Source: Sabellastarte sp. h YS-2021 (taxonomy: Eukaryota > Annelida > Polychaeta > Sabellida > Sabellidae). From it: a stretch of 64,000 nucleotides of DNA. The notes beneath the pieces were generated by a model that made no database searches, was not told where the DNA came from, and saw only the letters and a list, made by a program, of their open reading frames with translations. Shown one piece after another: positions 1-12,458 of the stretch. The stretch spans positions 84,224,706 through 84,288,705 of the forward strand of contig OZ024934.1 in the NCBI GenBank assembly GCA_964017235.1. The letters run 5' to 3'. Position numbers and translations under genes: made by a program. Each line of letters starts with the position of its first letter. Within the stretch, counting starts at the first letter, position 1.

Positions 1-200
1 CAGATTTAGTATGTGCCAGCTGATATTTTGGCCAAATTTCATAGTTACAGAGCAATATTTGGTACTGGTTTTGGCTGATTTACATCTATTTTGGACCATT
101 TTAACAGCATTACTTGGGTTAAATATTTTCTGTTCAGACATGTAATGCTCCAAATGCACCTAAAATATGCTCATTTATTGTTAAAACAAGCATGAAATTC
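1..200 (-). repeat. Partial A monomer at the left window edge
   Basis: This is the end of an A monomer cut by the window boundary. It matches positions 682-881 and every later copy, so the array continues to the left of the window. Confidence 0.95.
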
Positions 201-590
201 AATATGCTCTTCAGGCTGGCAATATTATGACATACCTGACATTTACCCCCATGAGGGGGAGCACAGGGGCCCCCCACACCCCGGAACTGAAATTCCTAAT
301 ATGGCCCTCGAGCTGACAAGACCAATACAAATTCATTCTCTGATATAAACTGAGTTTCCTGTGAAAATTGCAGCCAGATTGATCAACTTTAAGAGGTGGT
401 TTTGGCTGATCTGGCATTTTATGACTCCCTCGCTACCTACACTCCCTGAACCTGTACTTTGGGCTAGATATGCATTTCTAAAGGAACACACTACTAAAAT
501 TCATTTAATTGGCGACTCCTGTTGGACGCAATGTGGTCTACACCCTTAAATCTGCATTAATTGAGAAAATATAAGCATATCCTAAGACAG
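20..590. repeat. Internal half-monomer duplication (about 331-347 bp apart)
   Basis: Within one A monomer four collinear pairs of similar motifs occur about half a unit apart. CTGA...TTT at 20 pairs with 350 (offset 330). The 14-base TGGTTTTGGCTGAT occurs exactly at 66-79 and 397-410 (offset 331). TAAAAT..TCATTTA at 161 pairs with 495 (offset 330-334). AATAT..CATA.CCT at 221 pairs with 568 (offset 345-347). The constant order and near-constant offset suggest the 681-bp unit arose from two copies of an older unit of about 340 bp. The rest of the halves is too diverged to align confidently by eye. Confidence 0.55.
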
Positions 591-881
591 CCACCTGAGG
601 CTGTAATTTCGCCTTCCTGGAGCCCATATCACCCCAAGGACACCACTGGTACGCCAGATGTAATCCTAAAACCCCTGCAATCAGATTTAGTATGTGCCAG
701 CTGATATTTTGGCCAAATTTCATAGTTACAGAGCAATATTTGGTACTGGTTTTGGCTGATTTACATCTATTTTGGACCATTTTAACAGCATTACTTGGGT
801 TAAATATTTTCTGTTCAGACATGTAATGCTCCAAATGCACCTAAAATATGCTCATTTATTGTTAAAACAAGCATGAAATTC
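201..881 (-). repeat. Reference A monomer, A(0)
   Basis: A complete 681-bp unit that serves as a guide to the array. The GC-rich island lies at 246-284. A block strongly shared with subfamily B lies at 348-367. Sites that vary between copies include: 206-208 (GCT, GGT or GGG in different copies); 262-264 (CAC or TAC); 327 (C or G); 369 (T, or C in the AAACTGC copies); 406, the third base of TTTTGG (G or A); 527-528 (CG or CA); 540 (A or G in GTCTACAC); 554-557 (GCATT or GCGTT); and 573 (A or C in ATATAAGC). The run before TGCAATC near 670 is AAACCCC or AAATCCC. None of these sites suggests a gene. Open frames here are discussed under rejected items. Confidence 0.9.
246..284. other. GC-rich inverted-repeat island of the A monomer (first of about 71 copies)
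   Basis: In an otherwise AT-rich monomer this stretch contains CCCCC at 246-250 and GGGGG at 255-259, separated by four bases. They could pair as a five-base-pair GC stem. The palindrome GGGGCCCC follows at 266-273, then another C run and CCGG. It recurs once per A monomer. Variant copies change GAGGGGGAG to GAGGAGGAG (A42, A43, A45, A49, A50), or GGGGCCCCCC to GGGCCCCCCC (A32, A41, A44, A47, A48, A51). The junction with subfamily B breaks inside the last copy of this island. Confidence 0.75.
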
Positions 882-3800
882 AATATGGTCTTCAGGCTGG
901 CAATATTATGACATACCTGACATTTACCCCCATGAGGGGGAGCACAGGGGCCCCCCACACCCCGGAACTGAAATTCCTAATATGGCCCTCGAGCTGACAA
1001 GACCAATACAAATTCATTCTCTGATATAAACTGAGTTTCCTGTGAAAATTGCAGCCAGATTGATCAACTTTAAGAGGTGGTTTTGGCTGATCTGGCATTT
1101 TATGACTCCCTCGCTACCTACACTCCCTGAACCTGTACTTTGGGCTAGATATGCATTTCTAAAGGAACACACTACTAAAATTCATTTAATTGGCGACTCC
1201 TGTTGGACGCAATGTGGTCTACACCCTTAAATCTGCATTAATTGAGAAAATATAAGCATATCCTAAGACAGCCACCTGAGGCTGTAATTTCGCCTTCCTG
1301 GAGCCCATATCACCCCAAGGACACCACTGGTACGCCAGATGTAATCCTAAAACCCCTGCAATCAGATTTAGTATGTGCCAGCTGATATTTTGGCCAAATT
1401 TCATAGTTACAGAGCAATATTTGGTACTGGTTTTGGCTGATTTACATCTATTTTGGACCATTTTAACAGCATTACTTGGGTTAAATATTTTCTGTTCAGA
1501 CATGTAATGCTCCAAATGCACCTAAAATATGCTCATTTATTGTTAAAACAAGCATGAAATTCAATATGGGCTTCAGGCTGGCAATATTATGACATACCTG
1601 ACATTTACCCCCATGAGGGGGAGTACAGGGGCCCCCCACACCCCGGAACTGAAATTCCTAATATGGCCCTCGAGCTGACAAGACCAATACAAATTCATTC
1701 TCTGATATAAACTGAGTTTCCTGTGAAAATTGCAGCCAGATTGATCAACTTTAAGAGGTGGTTTTGGCTGATCTGGCATTTTATGACTCCCTCGCTACCT
1801 ACACTCCCTGAACCTGTACTTTGGGCTAGATATGCATTTCTAAAGGAACACACTACTAAAATTCATTTAATTGGCGACTCCTGTTGGACACAATGTGGTC
1901 TACACCCTTAAATTTGCGTTAATTGAGAAAATATCAGCATATCCTAAGACAGCCACCTGAGGCTGTAATTTCGCCTTCCTGGAGCCCATATCACCCCAAG
2001 GACACCACTGGTACGCCAGATGTAATCCTAAAACCCCTGCAATCAGATTTAGTATGTGCCAGCTGATATTTTGGCCAAATTTCATAGTTACAGAGCAATA
2101 TTTGGTACTGGTTTTGGCTGATTTACATCTATTTTGGACCATTTTAACAGCATTACTTGGGTTAAATATTTTCTGTTCAGACATGTAATGCTCCAAATGC
2201 ACCTAAAATATGCTCATTTATTGTTAAAACAAGCATGAAATTCAATATGGGCTTCAGGCTGGCAATATTATGACATACCTGACATTTACCCCCATGAGGG
2301 GGAGCACAGGGGCCCCCCACACCCCGGAACTGAAATTCCTAATATGGCCCTCGAGCTGACAAGACCAATACAAATTCATTCTCTGATATAAACTGAGTTT
2401 CCTGTGAAAATTGCAGCCAGATTGATCAACTTTAAGAGGTGGTTTTGGCTGATCTGGCATTTTATGACTCCCTCGCTACCTACACTCCCTGAACCTGTAC
2501 TTTGGGCTAGATATGCATTTCTAAAGGAACACACTACTAAAATTCATTTAATTGGCGACTCCTGTTGGACACAATGTGGTCTACACCCTTAAATCTGCGT
2601 TAATTGAGAAAATATCAGCATATCCTAAGACAGCCACCTGAGGCTGTAATTTCGCCTTCCTGGAGCCCATATCACCCCAAGGACACCACTGGTACGCCAG
2701 ATGTAATCCTAAAACCCCTGCAATCAGATTTAGTATGTGCCAGCTGATAATTTGGCCAAATTTCATAGTTACAGAGCAATATTTGGTACTGGTTTTGGCT
2801 GATTTACATCTATTTTGGACCATTTTAACAGCATTACTTGGGTTAAATATTTTCTGTTCAGACATGTAATGCTCCAAATGCACCTAAAATATGCTCATTT
2901 ATTGTTAAAACAAGCATGAAATTCAATATGGTCTTCAGGCTGGCAATATTATGACATACCTGACATTTACCCCCATGAGGGGGAGCACAGGGGCCCCCCA
3001 CACCCCGGAACTGAAATTCCTAATATGGCCCTCGAGCTGACAAGACCAATACAAATTCATTCTCTGATATAAACTGAGTTTCCTGTGAAAATTGCAGCCA
3101 GATTGATCAACTTTAAGAGGTGGTTTTGGCTGATCTGGCATTTTATGACTCCCTCGCTACCTACACTCCCTGAACCTGTACTTTGGGCTAGATATGCATT
3201 TCTAAAGGAACACACTACTAAAATTCATTTAATTGGCGACTCCTGTTGGACGCAATGTGGTCTACACCCTTAAATCTGCATTAATTGAGAAAATATAAGC
3301 ATATCCTAAGACAGCCACCTGAGGCTGTAATTTCGCCTTCCTGGAGCCCATATCACCCCAAGGACACCACTGGTACGCCAGATGTAATCCTAAAACCCCT
3401 GCAATCAGATTTAGTATGTGCCAGCTGATATTTTGGCCAAATTTCATAGTTACAGAGCAATATTTGGTACTGGTTTTGGCTGATTTACATCTATTTTGGA
3501 CCATTTTAACAGCATTACTTGGGTTAAATATTTTCTGTTCAGACATGTAATGCTCCAAATGCACCTAAAATATGCTCATTTATTGTTAAAACAAGCATGA
3601 AATTCAATATGGGCTTCAGGCTGGCAATATTATGACATACCTGACATTTACCCCCATGAGGGGGAGTACAGGGGCCCCCCACACCCCGGAACTGAAATTC
3701 CTAATATGGCCCTCGAGCTGACAAGACCAATACAAATTCATTCTCTGATATAAACTGAGTTTCCTGTGAAAATTGCAGCCAGATTGATCAACTTTAAGAG

Positions 3801-4967
3801 GTGGTTTTGGCTGATCTGGCATTTTATGACTCCCTCGCTACCTACACTCCCTGAACCTGTACTTTGGGCTAGATATGCATTTCTAAAGGAACACACTACT
3901 AAAATTCATTTAATTGGCGACTCCTGTTGGACACAATGTGGTCTACACCCTTAAATTTGCGTTAATTGAGAAAATATCAGCATATCCTAAGACAGCCACC
4001 TGAGGCTGTAATTTCGCCTTCCTGGAGCCCATATCACCCCAAGGACACCACTGGTACGCCAGATGTAATCCTAAAACCCCTGCAATCAGATTTAGTATGT
4101 GCCAGCTGATATTTTGGCCAAATTTCATAGTTACAGAGCAATATTTGGTACTGGTTTTGGCTGATTTACATCTATTTTGGACCATTTTAACAGCATTACT
4201 TGGGTTAAATATTTTCTGTTCAGACATGTAATGCTCCAAATGCACCTAAAATATGCTCATTTATTGTTAAAACAAGCATGAAATTCAATATGGGCTTCAG
4301 GCTGGCAATATTATGACATACCTGACATTTACCCCCATGAGGGGGAGCACAGGGGCCCCCCACACCCCGGAACTGAAATTCCTAATATGGCCCTCGAGCT
4401 GACAAGACCAATACAAATTCATTCTCTGATATAAACTGAGTTTCCTGTGAAAATTGCAGCCAGATTGATCAACTTTAAGAGGTGGTTTTGGCTGATCTGG
4501 CATTTTATGACTCCCTCGCTACCTACACTCCCTGAACCTGTACTTTGGGCTAGATATGCATTTCTAAAGGAACACACTACTAAAATTCATTTAATTGGCG
4601 ACTCCTGTTGGACACAATGTGGTCTACACCCTTAAATCTGCGTTAATTGAGAAAATATCAGCATATCCTAAGACAGCCACCTGAGGCTGTAATTTCGCCT
4701 TCCTGGAGCCCATATCACCCCAAGGACACCACTGGTACGCCAGATGTAATCCTAAAACCCCTGCAATCAGATTTAGTATGTGCCAGCTGATAATTTGGCC
4801 AAATTTCATAGTTACAGAGCAATATTTGGTACTGGTTTTGGCTGATTTACATCTATTTTGGACCATTTTAACAGCATTACTTGGGTTAAATATTTTCTGT
4901 TCAGACATGTAATGCTCCAAATGCACCTAAAATATGCTCATTTATTGTTAAAACAAGCATGAAATTC
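882..4967 (-). repeat. Duplicated three-monomer block (882-2924 and 2925-4967)
   Basis: Monomers A1, A2 and A3 carry, in order: GGT with CGCAATG and ATATAAGC; GGG with GAGTACAGG, ACACAATG and AAATTTGCG; and GGG with GATAATTTGG. A4, A5 and A6 repeat the same combination in the same order. Five or more linked markers at a spacing of exactly 2043 bp support a duplication of a three-monomer segment. The exact crossover ends cannot be fixed because the flanking monomers are nearly identical. Confidence 0.8.
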
Positions 4968-7900
4968 AATATGGGCTTCAGGCTGGCAATATTATGACAT
5001 ACCTGACATTTACCCCCATGAGGGGGAGCACAGGGGCCCCCCACACCCCGGAACTGAAATTCCTAATATGGCCCTCGAGCTGACAAGACCAATACAAATT
5101 CATTCTCTGATATAAACTGAGTTTCCTGTGAAAATTGCAGCCAGATTGATCAACTTTAAGAGGTGGTTTTGGCTGATCTGGCATTTTATGACTCCCTCGC
5201 TACCTACACTCCCTGAACCTGTACTTTGGGCTAGATATGCATTTCTAAAGGAACACACTACTAAAATTCATTTAATTGGCGACTCCTGTTGGACACAATG
5301 TGGTCTACACCCTTAAATCTGCGTTAATTGAGAAAATATCAGCATATCCTAAGACAGCCACCTGAGGCTGTAATTTCGCCTTCCTGGAGCCCATATCACC
5401 CCAAGGACACCACTGGTACGCCAGATGTAATCCTAAAACCCCTGCAATCAGATTTAGTATGTGCCAGCTGATATTTTGGCCAAATTTCATAGTTACAGAG
5501 CAATATTTGGTACTGGTTTTGGCTGATTTACATCTATTTTGGACCATTTTAACAGCATTACTTGGGTTAAATATTTTCTGTTCAGACATGTAATGCTCCA
5601 AATGCACCTAAAATATGCTCATTTATTGTTAAAACAAGCATGAAATTCAATATGGGCTTCAGGCTGGCAATATTATGACATACCTGACATTTACCCCCAT
5701 GAGGGGGAGCACAGGGGCCCCCCACACCCCGGAACTGAAATTCCTAATATGGCCCTCGAGCTGACAAGACCAATACAAATTCATTCTCTGATATAAACTG
5801 AGTTTCCTGTGAAAATTGCAGCCAGATTGATCAACTTTAAGAGGTGGTTTTGGCTGATCTGGCATTTTATGACTCCCTCGCTACCTACACTCCCTGAACC
5901 TGTACTTTGGGCTAGATATGCATTTCTAAAGGAACACACTACTAAAATTCATTTAATTGGCGACTCCTGTTGGACACAATGTGGTCTACACCCTTAAATC
6001 TGCGTTAATTGAGAAAATATCAGCATATCCTAAGACAGCCACCTGAGGCTGTAATTTCGCCTTCCTGGAGCCCATATCACCCCAAGGACACCACTGGTAC
6101 GCCAGATGTAATCCTAAAACCCCTGCAATCAGATTTAGTATGTGCCAGCTGATATTTTGGCCAAATTTCATAGTTACAGAGCAATATTTGGTACTGGTTT
6201 TGGCTGATTTACATCTATTTTGGACCATTTTAACAGCATTACTTGGGTTAAATATTTTCTGTTCAGACATGTAATGCTCCAAATGCACCTAAAATATGCT
6301 CATTTATTGTTAAAACAAGCATGAAATTCAATATGCTCTTCAGGCTGGCAATATTATGACATACCTGACATTTACCCCCATGAGGGGGAGCACAGGGGCC
6401 CCCCACACCCCGGAACTGAAATTCCTAATATGGCCCTCGAGCTGACAAGACCAATACAAATTCATTCTCTGATATAAACTGAGTTTCCTGTGAAAATTGC
6501 AGCCAGATTGATCAACTTTAAGAGGTGGTTTTGGCTGATCTGGCATTTTATGACTCCCTCGCTACCTACACTCCCTGAACCTGTACTTTGGGCTAGATAT
6601 GCATTTCTAAAGGAACACACTACTAAAATTCATTTAATTGGCGACTCCTGTTGGACACAATGTGGTCTACACCCTTAAATCTGCGTTAATTGAGAAAATA
6701 TCAGCATATCCTAAGACAGCCACCTGAGGCTGTAATTTCGCCTTCCTGGAGCCCATATCACCCCAAGGACACCACTGGTACGCCAGATGTAATCCTAAAA
6801 CCCCTGCAATCAGATTTAGTATGTGCCAGCTGATATTTTGGCCAAATTTCATAGTTACAGAGCAATATTTGGTACTGGTTTTGGCTGATTTACATCTATT
6901 TTGGACCATTTTAACAGCATTACTTGGGTTAAATATTTTCTGTTCAGACATGTAATGCTCCAAATGCACCTAAAATATGCTCATTTATTGTTAAAACAAG
7001 CATGAAATTCAATATGGTCTTCAGGCTGGCAATATTATGACATACCTGACATTTACCCCCATGAGGGGGAGCACAGGGGCCCCCCACACCCCGGAACTGA
7101 AATTCCTAATATGGCCCTCGAGCTGACAAGACCAATACAAATTCATTCTCTGATATAAACTGAGTTTCCTGTGAAAATTGCAGCCAGATTGATCAACTTT
7201 AAGAGGTGGTTTTGGCTGATCTGGCATTTTATGACTCCCTCGCTACATACACTCCCTGAACCTGTACTTTGGGCTAGATATGCATTTCTAAAGGAACACA
7301 CTACTAAAATTCATTTAATTGGCGACTCCTGTTGGACGCAATGTGGTCTGCACCCTTAAATCTGCATTAATTGAGAAAATATCAGCATATCCTAAGACAG
7401 CCACCTGAGGCTGTAATTTCGCCTTCCTGGAGCCCATATCACCCCAAGGACACCACTGGTACGCCAGATGTAATCCTAAAACCCCTGCAATCAGATTTAG
7501 TATGTGCCAGCTGATATTTTGGCCAAATTTCATAGTTACAGAGCAATATTTGGTACTGGTTTTGGCTGATTTACATCTATTTTGGACCATTTTAACAGCA
7601 TTACTTGGGTTAAATATTTTCTGTTCAGACATGTAATGCTCCAAATGCACCTAAAATATGCTCATTTATTGTTAAAACAAGCATGAAATTCAATATGGTC
7701 TTCAGGCTGGCAATATTATGACATACCTGACATTTACCCCCATGAGGGGGAGCACAGGGGCCCCCCACACCCCGGAACTGAAATTCCTAATATGGCCCTC
7801 GAGCTGACAAGACCAATACAAATTCATTCTCTGATATAAACTGAGTTTCCTGTGAAAATTGCAGCCAGATTGATCAACTTTAAGAGGTGGTTTTGGCTGA

Positions 7901-8372
7901 TCTGGCATTTTATGACTCCCTCGCTACCTACACTCCCTGAACCTGTACTTTGGGCTAGATATGCATTTCTAAAGGAACACACTACTAAAATTCATTTAAT
8001 TGGCGACTCCTGTTGGACGCAATGTGGTCTACACCCTTAAATCTGCATTAATTGAGAAAATATAAGCATATCCTAAGACAGCCACCTGAGGCTGTAATTT
8101 CGCCTTCCTGGAGCCCATATCACCCCAAGGACACCACTGGTACGCCAGATGTAATCCTAAAACCCCTGCAATCAGATTTAGTATGTGCCAGCTGATATTT
8201 TGGCCAAATTTCATAGTTACAGAGCAATATTTGGTACTGGTTTTGGCTGATTTACATCTATTTTGGACCATTTTAACAGCATTACTTGGGTTAAATATTT
8301 TCTGTTCAGACATGTAATGCTCCAAATGCACCTAAAATATGCTCATTTATTGTTAAAACAAGCATGAAATTC

Positions 8373-11300
8373 AATATGGTCTTCAGGCTGGCAATATTAT
8401 GACATACCTGACATTTACCCCCATGAGGGGGAGCACAGGGGCCCCCCACACCCCGGAACTGAAATTCCTAATATGGCCCTCGAGCTGACAAGACCAATAC
8501 AAATTCATTCTCTGATATAAACTGAGTTTCCTGTGAAAATTGCAGCCAGATTGATCAACTTTAAGAGGTGGTTTTGGCTGATCTGGCATTTTATGACTCC
8601 CTCGCTACCTACACTCCCTGAACCTGTACTTTGGGCTAGATATGCATTTCTAAAGGAACACACTACTAAAATTCATTTAATTGGCGACTCCTGTTGGACA
8701 CAATGTGGTCTACACCCTTAAATTTGCGTTAATTGAGAAAATATCAGCATATCCTAAGACAGCCACCTGAGGCTGTAATTTCGCCTTCCTGGAGCCCATA
8801 TCACCCCAAGGACACCACTGGTACGCCAGATGTAATCCTAAAACCCCTGCAATCAGATTTAGTATGTGCCAGCTGATAATTTGGCCAAATTTCATAGTTA
8901 CAGAGCAATATTTGGTACTGGTTTTGGCTGATTTACATCTATTTTGGACCATTTTAACAGCATTACTTGGGTTAAATATTTTCTGTTCAGACATGTAATG
9001 CTCCAAATGCACCTAAAATATGCTCATTTATTGTTAAAACAAGCATGAAATTCAATATGGGCTTCAGGCTGGCAATATTATGACATACCTGACATTTACC
9101 CCCATGAGGGGGAGCACAGGGGCCCCCCACACCCCGGAACTGAAATTCCTAATATGGCCCTCGAGCTGACAAGACCAATACAAATTCATTCTCTGATATA
9201 AACTGAGTTTCCTGTGAAAATTGCAGCCAGATTGATCAACTTTAAGAGGTGGTTTTGGCTGATCTGGCATTTTATGACTCCCTCGCTACCTACACTCCCT
9301 GAACCTGTACTTTGGGCTAGATATGCATTTCTAAAGGAACACACTACTAAAATTCATTTAATTGGCGACTCCTGTTGGACACAATGTGGTCTACACCCTT
9401 AAATCTGCGTTAATTGAGAAAATATCAGCATATCCTAAGACAGCCACCTGAGGCTGTAATTTCGCCTTCCTGGAGCCCATATCACCCCAAGGACACCACT
9501 GGTACGCCAGATGTAATCCTAAAACCCCTGCAATCAGATTTAGTATGTGCCAGCTGATATTTTGGCCAAATTTCATAGTTACAGAGCAATATTTGGTACT
9601 GGTTTTGGCTGATTTACATCTATTTTGGACCATTTTAACAGCATTACTTGGGTTAAATATTTTCTGTTCAGACATGTAATGCTCCAAATGCACCTAAAAT
9701 ATGCTCATTTATTGTTAAAACAAGCATGAAATTCAATATGCTCTTCAGGCTGGCAATATTATGACATACCTGACATTTACCCCCATGAGGGGGAGCACAG
9801 GGGCCCCCCACACCCCGGAACTGAAATTCCTAATATGGCCCTCGAGCTGACAAGACCAATACAAATTCATTCTCTGATATAAACTGAGTTTCCTGTGAAA
9901 ATTGCAGCCAGATTGATCAACTTTAAGAGGTGGTTTTGGCTGATCTGGCATTTTATGACTCCCTCGCTACCTACACTCCCTGAACCTGTACTTTGGGCTA
10001 GATATGCATTTCTAAAGGAACACACTACTAAAATTCATTTAATTGGCGACTCCTGTTGGACACAATGTGGTCTACACCCTTAAATCTGCGTTAATTGAGA
10101 AAATATCAGCATATCCTAAGACAGCCACCTGAGGCTGTAATTTCGCCTTCCTGGAGCCCATATCACCCCAAGGACACCACTGGTACGCCAGATGTAATCC
10201 TAAAACCCCTGCAATCAGATTTAGTATGTGCCAGCTGATATTTTGGCCAAATTTCATAGTTACAGAGCAATATTTGGTACTGGTTTTGGCTGATTTACAT
10301 CTATTTTGGACCATTTTAACAGCATTACTTGGGTTAAATATTTTCTGTTCAGACATGTAATGCTCCAAATGCACCTAAAATATGCTCATTTATTGTTAAA
10401 ACAAGCATGAAATTCAATATGGTCTTCAGGCTGGCAATATTATGACATACCTGACATTTACCCCCATGAGGGGGAGCACAGGGGCCCCCCACACCCCGGA
10501 ACTGAAATTCCTAATATGGCCCTCGAGCTGACAAGACCAATACAAATTCATTCTCTGATATAAACTGAGTTTCCTGTGAAAATTGCAGCCAGATTGATCA
10601 ACTTTAAGAGGTGGTTTTGGCTGATCTGGCATTTTATGACTCCCTCGCTACCTACACTCCCTGAACCTGTACTTTGGGCTAGATATGCATTTCTAAAGGA
10701 ACACACTACTAAAATTCATTTAATTGGCGACTCCTGTTGGACACAATGTGGTCTACACCCTTAAATTTGCGTTAATTGAGAAAATATCAGCATATCCTAA
10801 GACAGCCACCTGAGGCTGTAATTTCGCCTTCCTGGAGCCCATATCACCCCAAGGACACCACTGGTACGCCAGATGTAATCCTAAAACCCCTGCAATCAGA
10901 TTTAGTATGTGCCAGCTGATAATTTGGCCAAATTTCATAGTTACAGAGCAATATTTGGTACTGGTTTTGGCTGATTTACATCTATTTTGGACCATTTTAA
11001 CAGCATTACTTGGGTTAAATATTTTCTGTTCAGACATGTAATGCTCCAAATGCACCTAAAATATGCTCATTTATTGTTAAAACAAGCATGAAATTCAATA
11101 TGGGCTTCAGGCTGGCAATATTATGACATACCTGACATTTACCCCCATGAGGGGGAGCACAGGGGCCCCCCACACCCCGGAACTGAAATTCCTAATATGG
11201 CCCTCGAGCTGACAAGACCAATACAAATTCATTCTCTGATATAAACTGAGTTTCCTGTGAAAATTGCAGCCAGATTGATCAACTTTAAGAGGTGGTTTTG

Positions 11301-12458
11301 GCTGATCTGGCATTTTATGACTCCCTCGCTACCTACACTCCCTGAACCTGTACTTTGGGCTAGATATGCATTTCTAAAGGAACACACTACTAAAATTCAT
11401 TTAATTGGCGACTCCTGTTGGACACAATGTGGTCTACACCCTTAAATCTGCGTTAATTGAGAAAATATCAGCATATCCTAAGACAGCCACCTGAGGCTGT
11501 AATTTCGCCTTCCTGGAGCCCATATCACCCCAAGGACACCACTGGTACGCCAGATGTAATCCTAAAACCCCTGCAATCAGATTTAGTATGTGCCAGCTGA
11601 TATTTTGGCCAAATTTCATAGTTACAGAGCAATATTTGGTACTGGTTTTGGCTGATTTACATCTATTTTGGACCATTTTAACAGCATTACTTGGGTTAAA
11701 TATTTTCTGTTCAGACATGTAATGCTCCAAATGCACCTAAAATATGCTCATTTATTGTTAAAACAAGCATGAAATTCAATATGCTCTTCAGGCTGGCAAT
11801 ATTATGACATACCTGACATTTACCCCCATGAGGGGGAGCACAGGGGCCCCCCACACCCCGGAACTGAAATTCCTAATATGGCCCTCGAGCTGACAAGACC
11901 AATACAAATTCATTCTCTGATATAAACTGAGTTTCCTGTGAAAATTGCAGCCAGATTGATCAACTTTAAGAGGTGGTTTTGGCTGATCTGGCATTTTATG
12001 ACTCCCTCGCTACCTACACTCCCTGAACCTGTACTTTGGGCTAGATATGCATTTCTAAAGGAACACACTACTAAAATTCATTTAATTGGCGACTCCTGTT
12101 GGACACAATGTGGTCTACACCCTTAAATCTGCGTTAATTGAGAAAATATCAGCATATCCTAAGACAGCCACCTGAGGCTGTAATTTCGCCTTCCTGGAGC
12201 CCATATCACCCCAAGGACACCACTGGTACGCCAGATGTAATCCTAAAACCCCTGCAATCAGATTTAGTATGTGCCAGCTGATATTTTGGCCAAATTTCAT
12301 AGTTACAGAGCAATATTTGGTACTGGTTTTGGCTGATTTACATCTATTTTGGACCATTTTAACAGCATTACTTGGGTTAAATATTTTCTGTTCAGACATG
12401 TAATGCTCCAAATGCACCTAAAATATGCTCATTTATTGTTAAAACAAGCATGAAATTC
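8373..12458 (-). repeat. Duplicated three-monomer block (8373-10415 and 10416-12458)
   Basis: A12, A13 and A14 are respectively GGT with AAATTTGCG and GATAATTTGG, GGG with GATATTTTGG, and GCT with GATATTTTGG. A15, A16 and A17 repeat this order. The trimer type differs from the one at 882-4967, so at least two separate three-monomer duplications happened within domain 1. Confidence 0.75.

Noticed and set aside
246-284. G-quadruplex in the GC-rich island
   Set aside because: On the minus strand there are only three separate G runs, one beyond a long C-rich loop. Pairing of G runs with adjacent C runs is more likely than a quadruplex.
211-417. Open frame of 68 codons on the minus strand, recurring once per A monomer
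   Set aside because: It is copied with the satellite, has no recognisable domain, and changes without sign of constraint. It overlaps another open frame on the opposite strand. Its repetition reflects the repeat, not selection.
361-549. Open frame of 62 codons on the plus strand of A monomers
   Set aside because: It is broken by TTTTAGCTG in A32, A38, A39 and A51 and shifted by the one-base insertion in six monomers. No motif is recognisable and the start is weak.
538-840. Open frame of 100 codons on the minus strand of A monomers, the longest common one
   Set aside because: Its end is polymorphic. A TAG/CAG change (GTCTACAC/GTCTGCAC) makes it 111 codons and the one-base insertion makes it 115. 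There is no recognisable family, no ribosome-binding or promoter context, and the homologous B frame is short and different.
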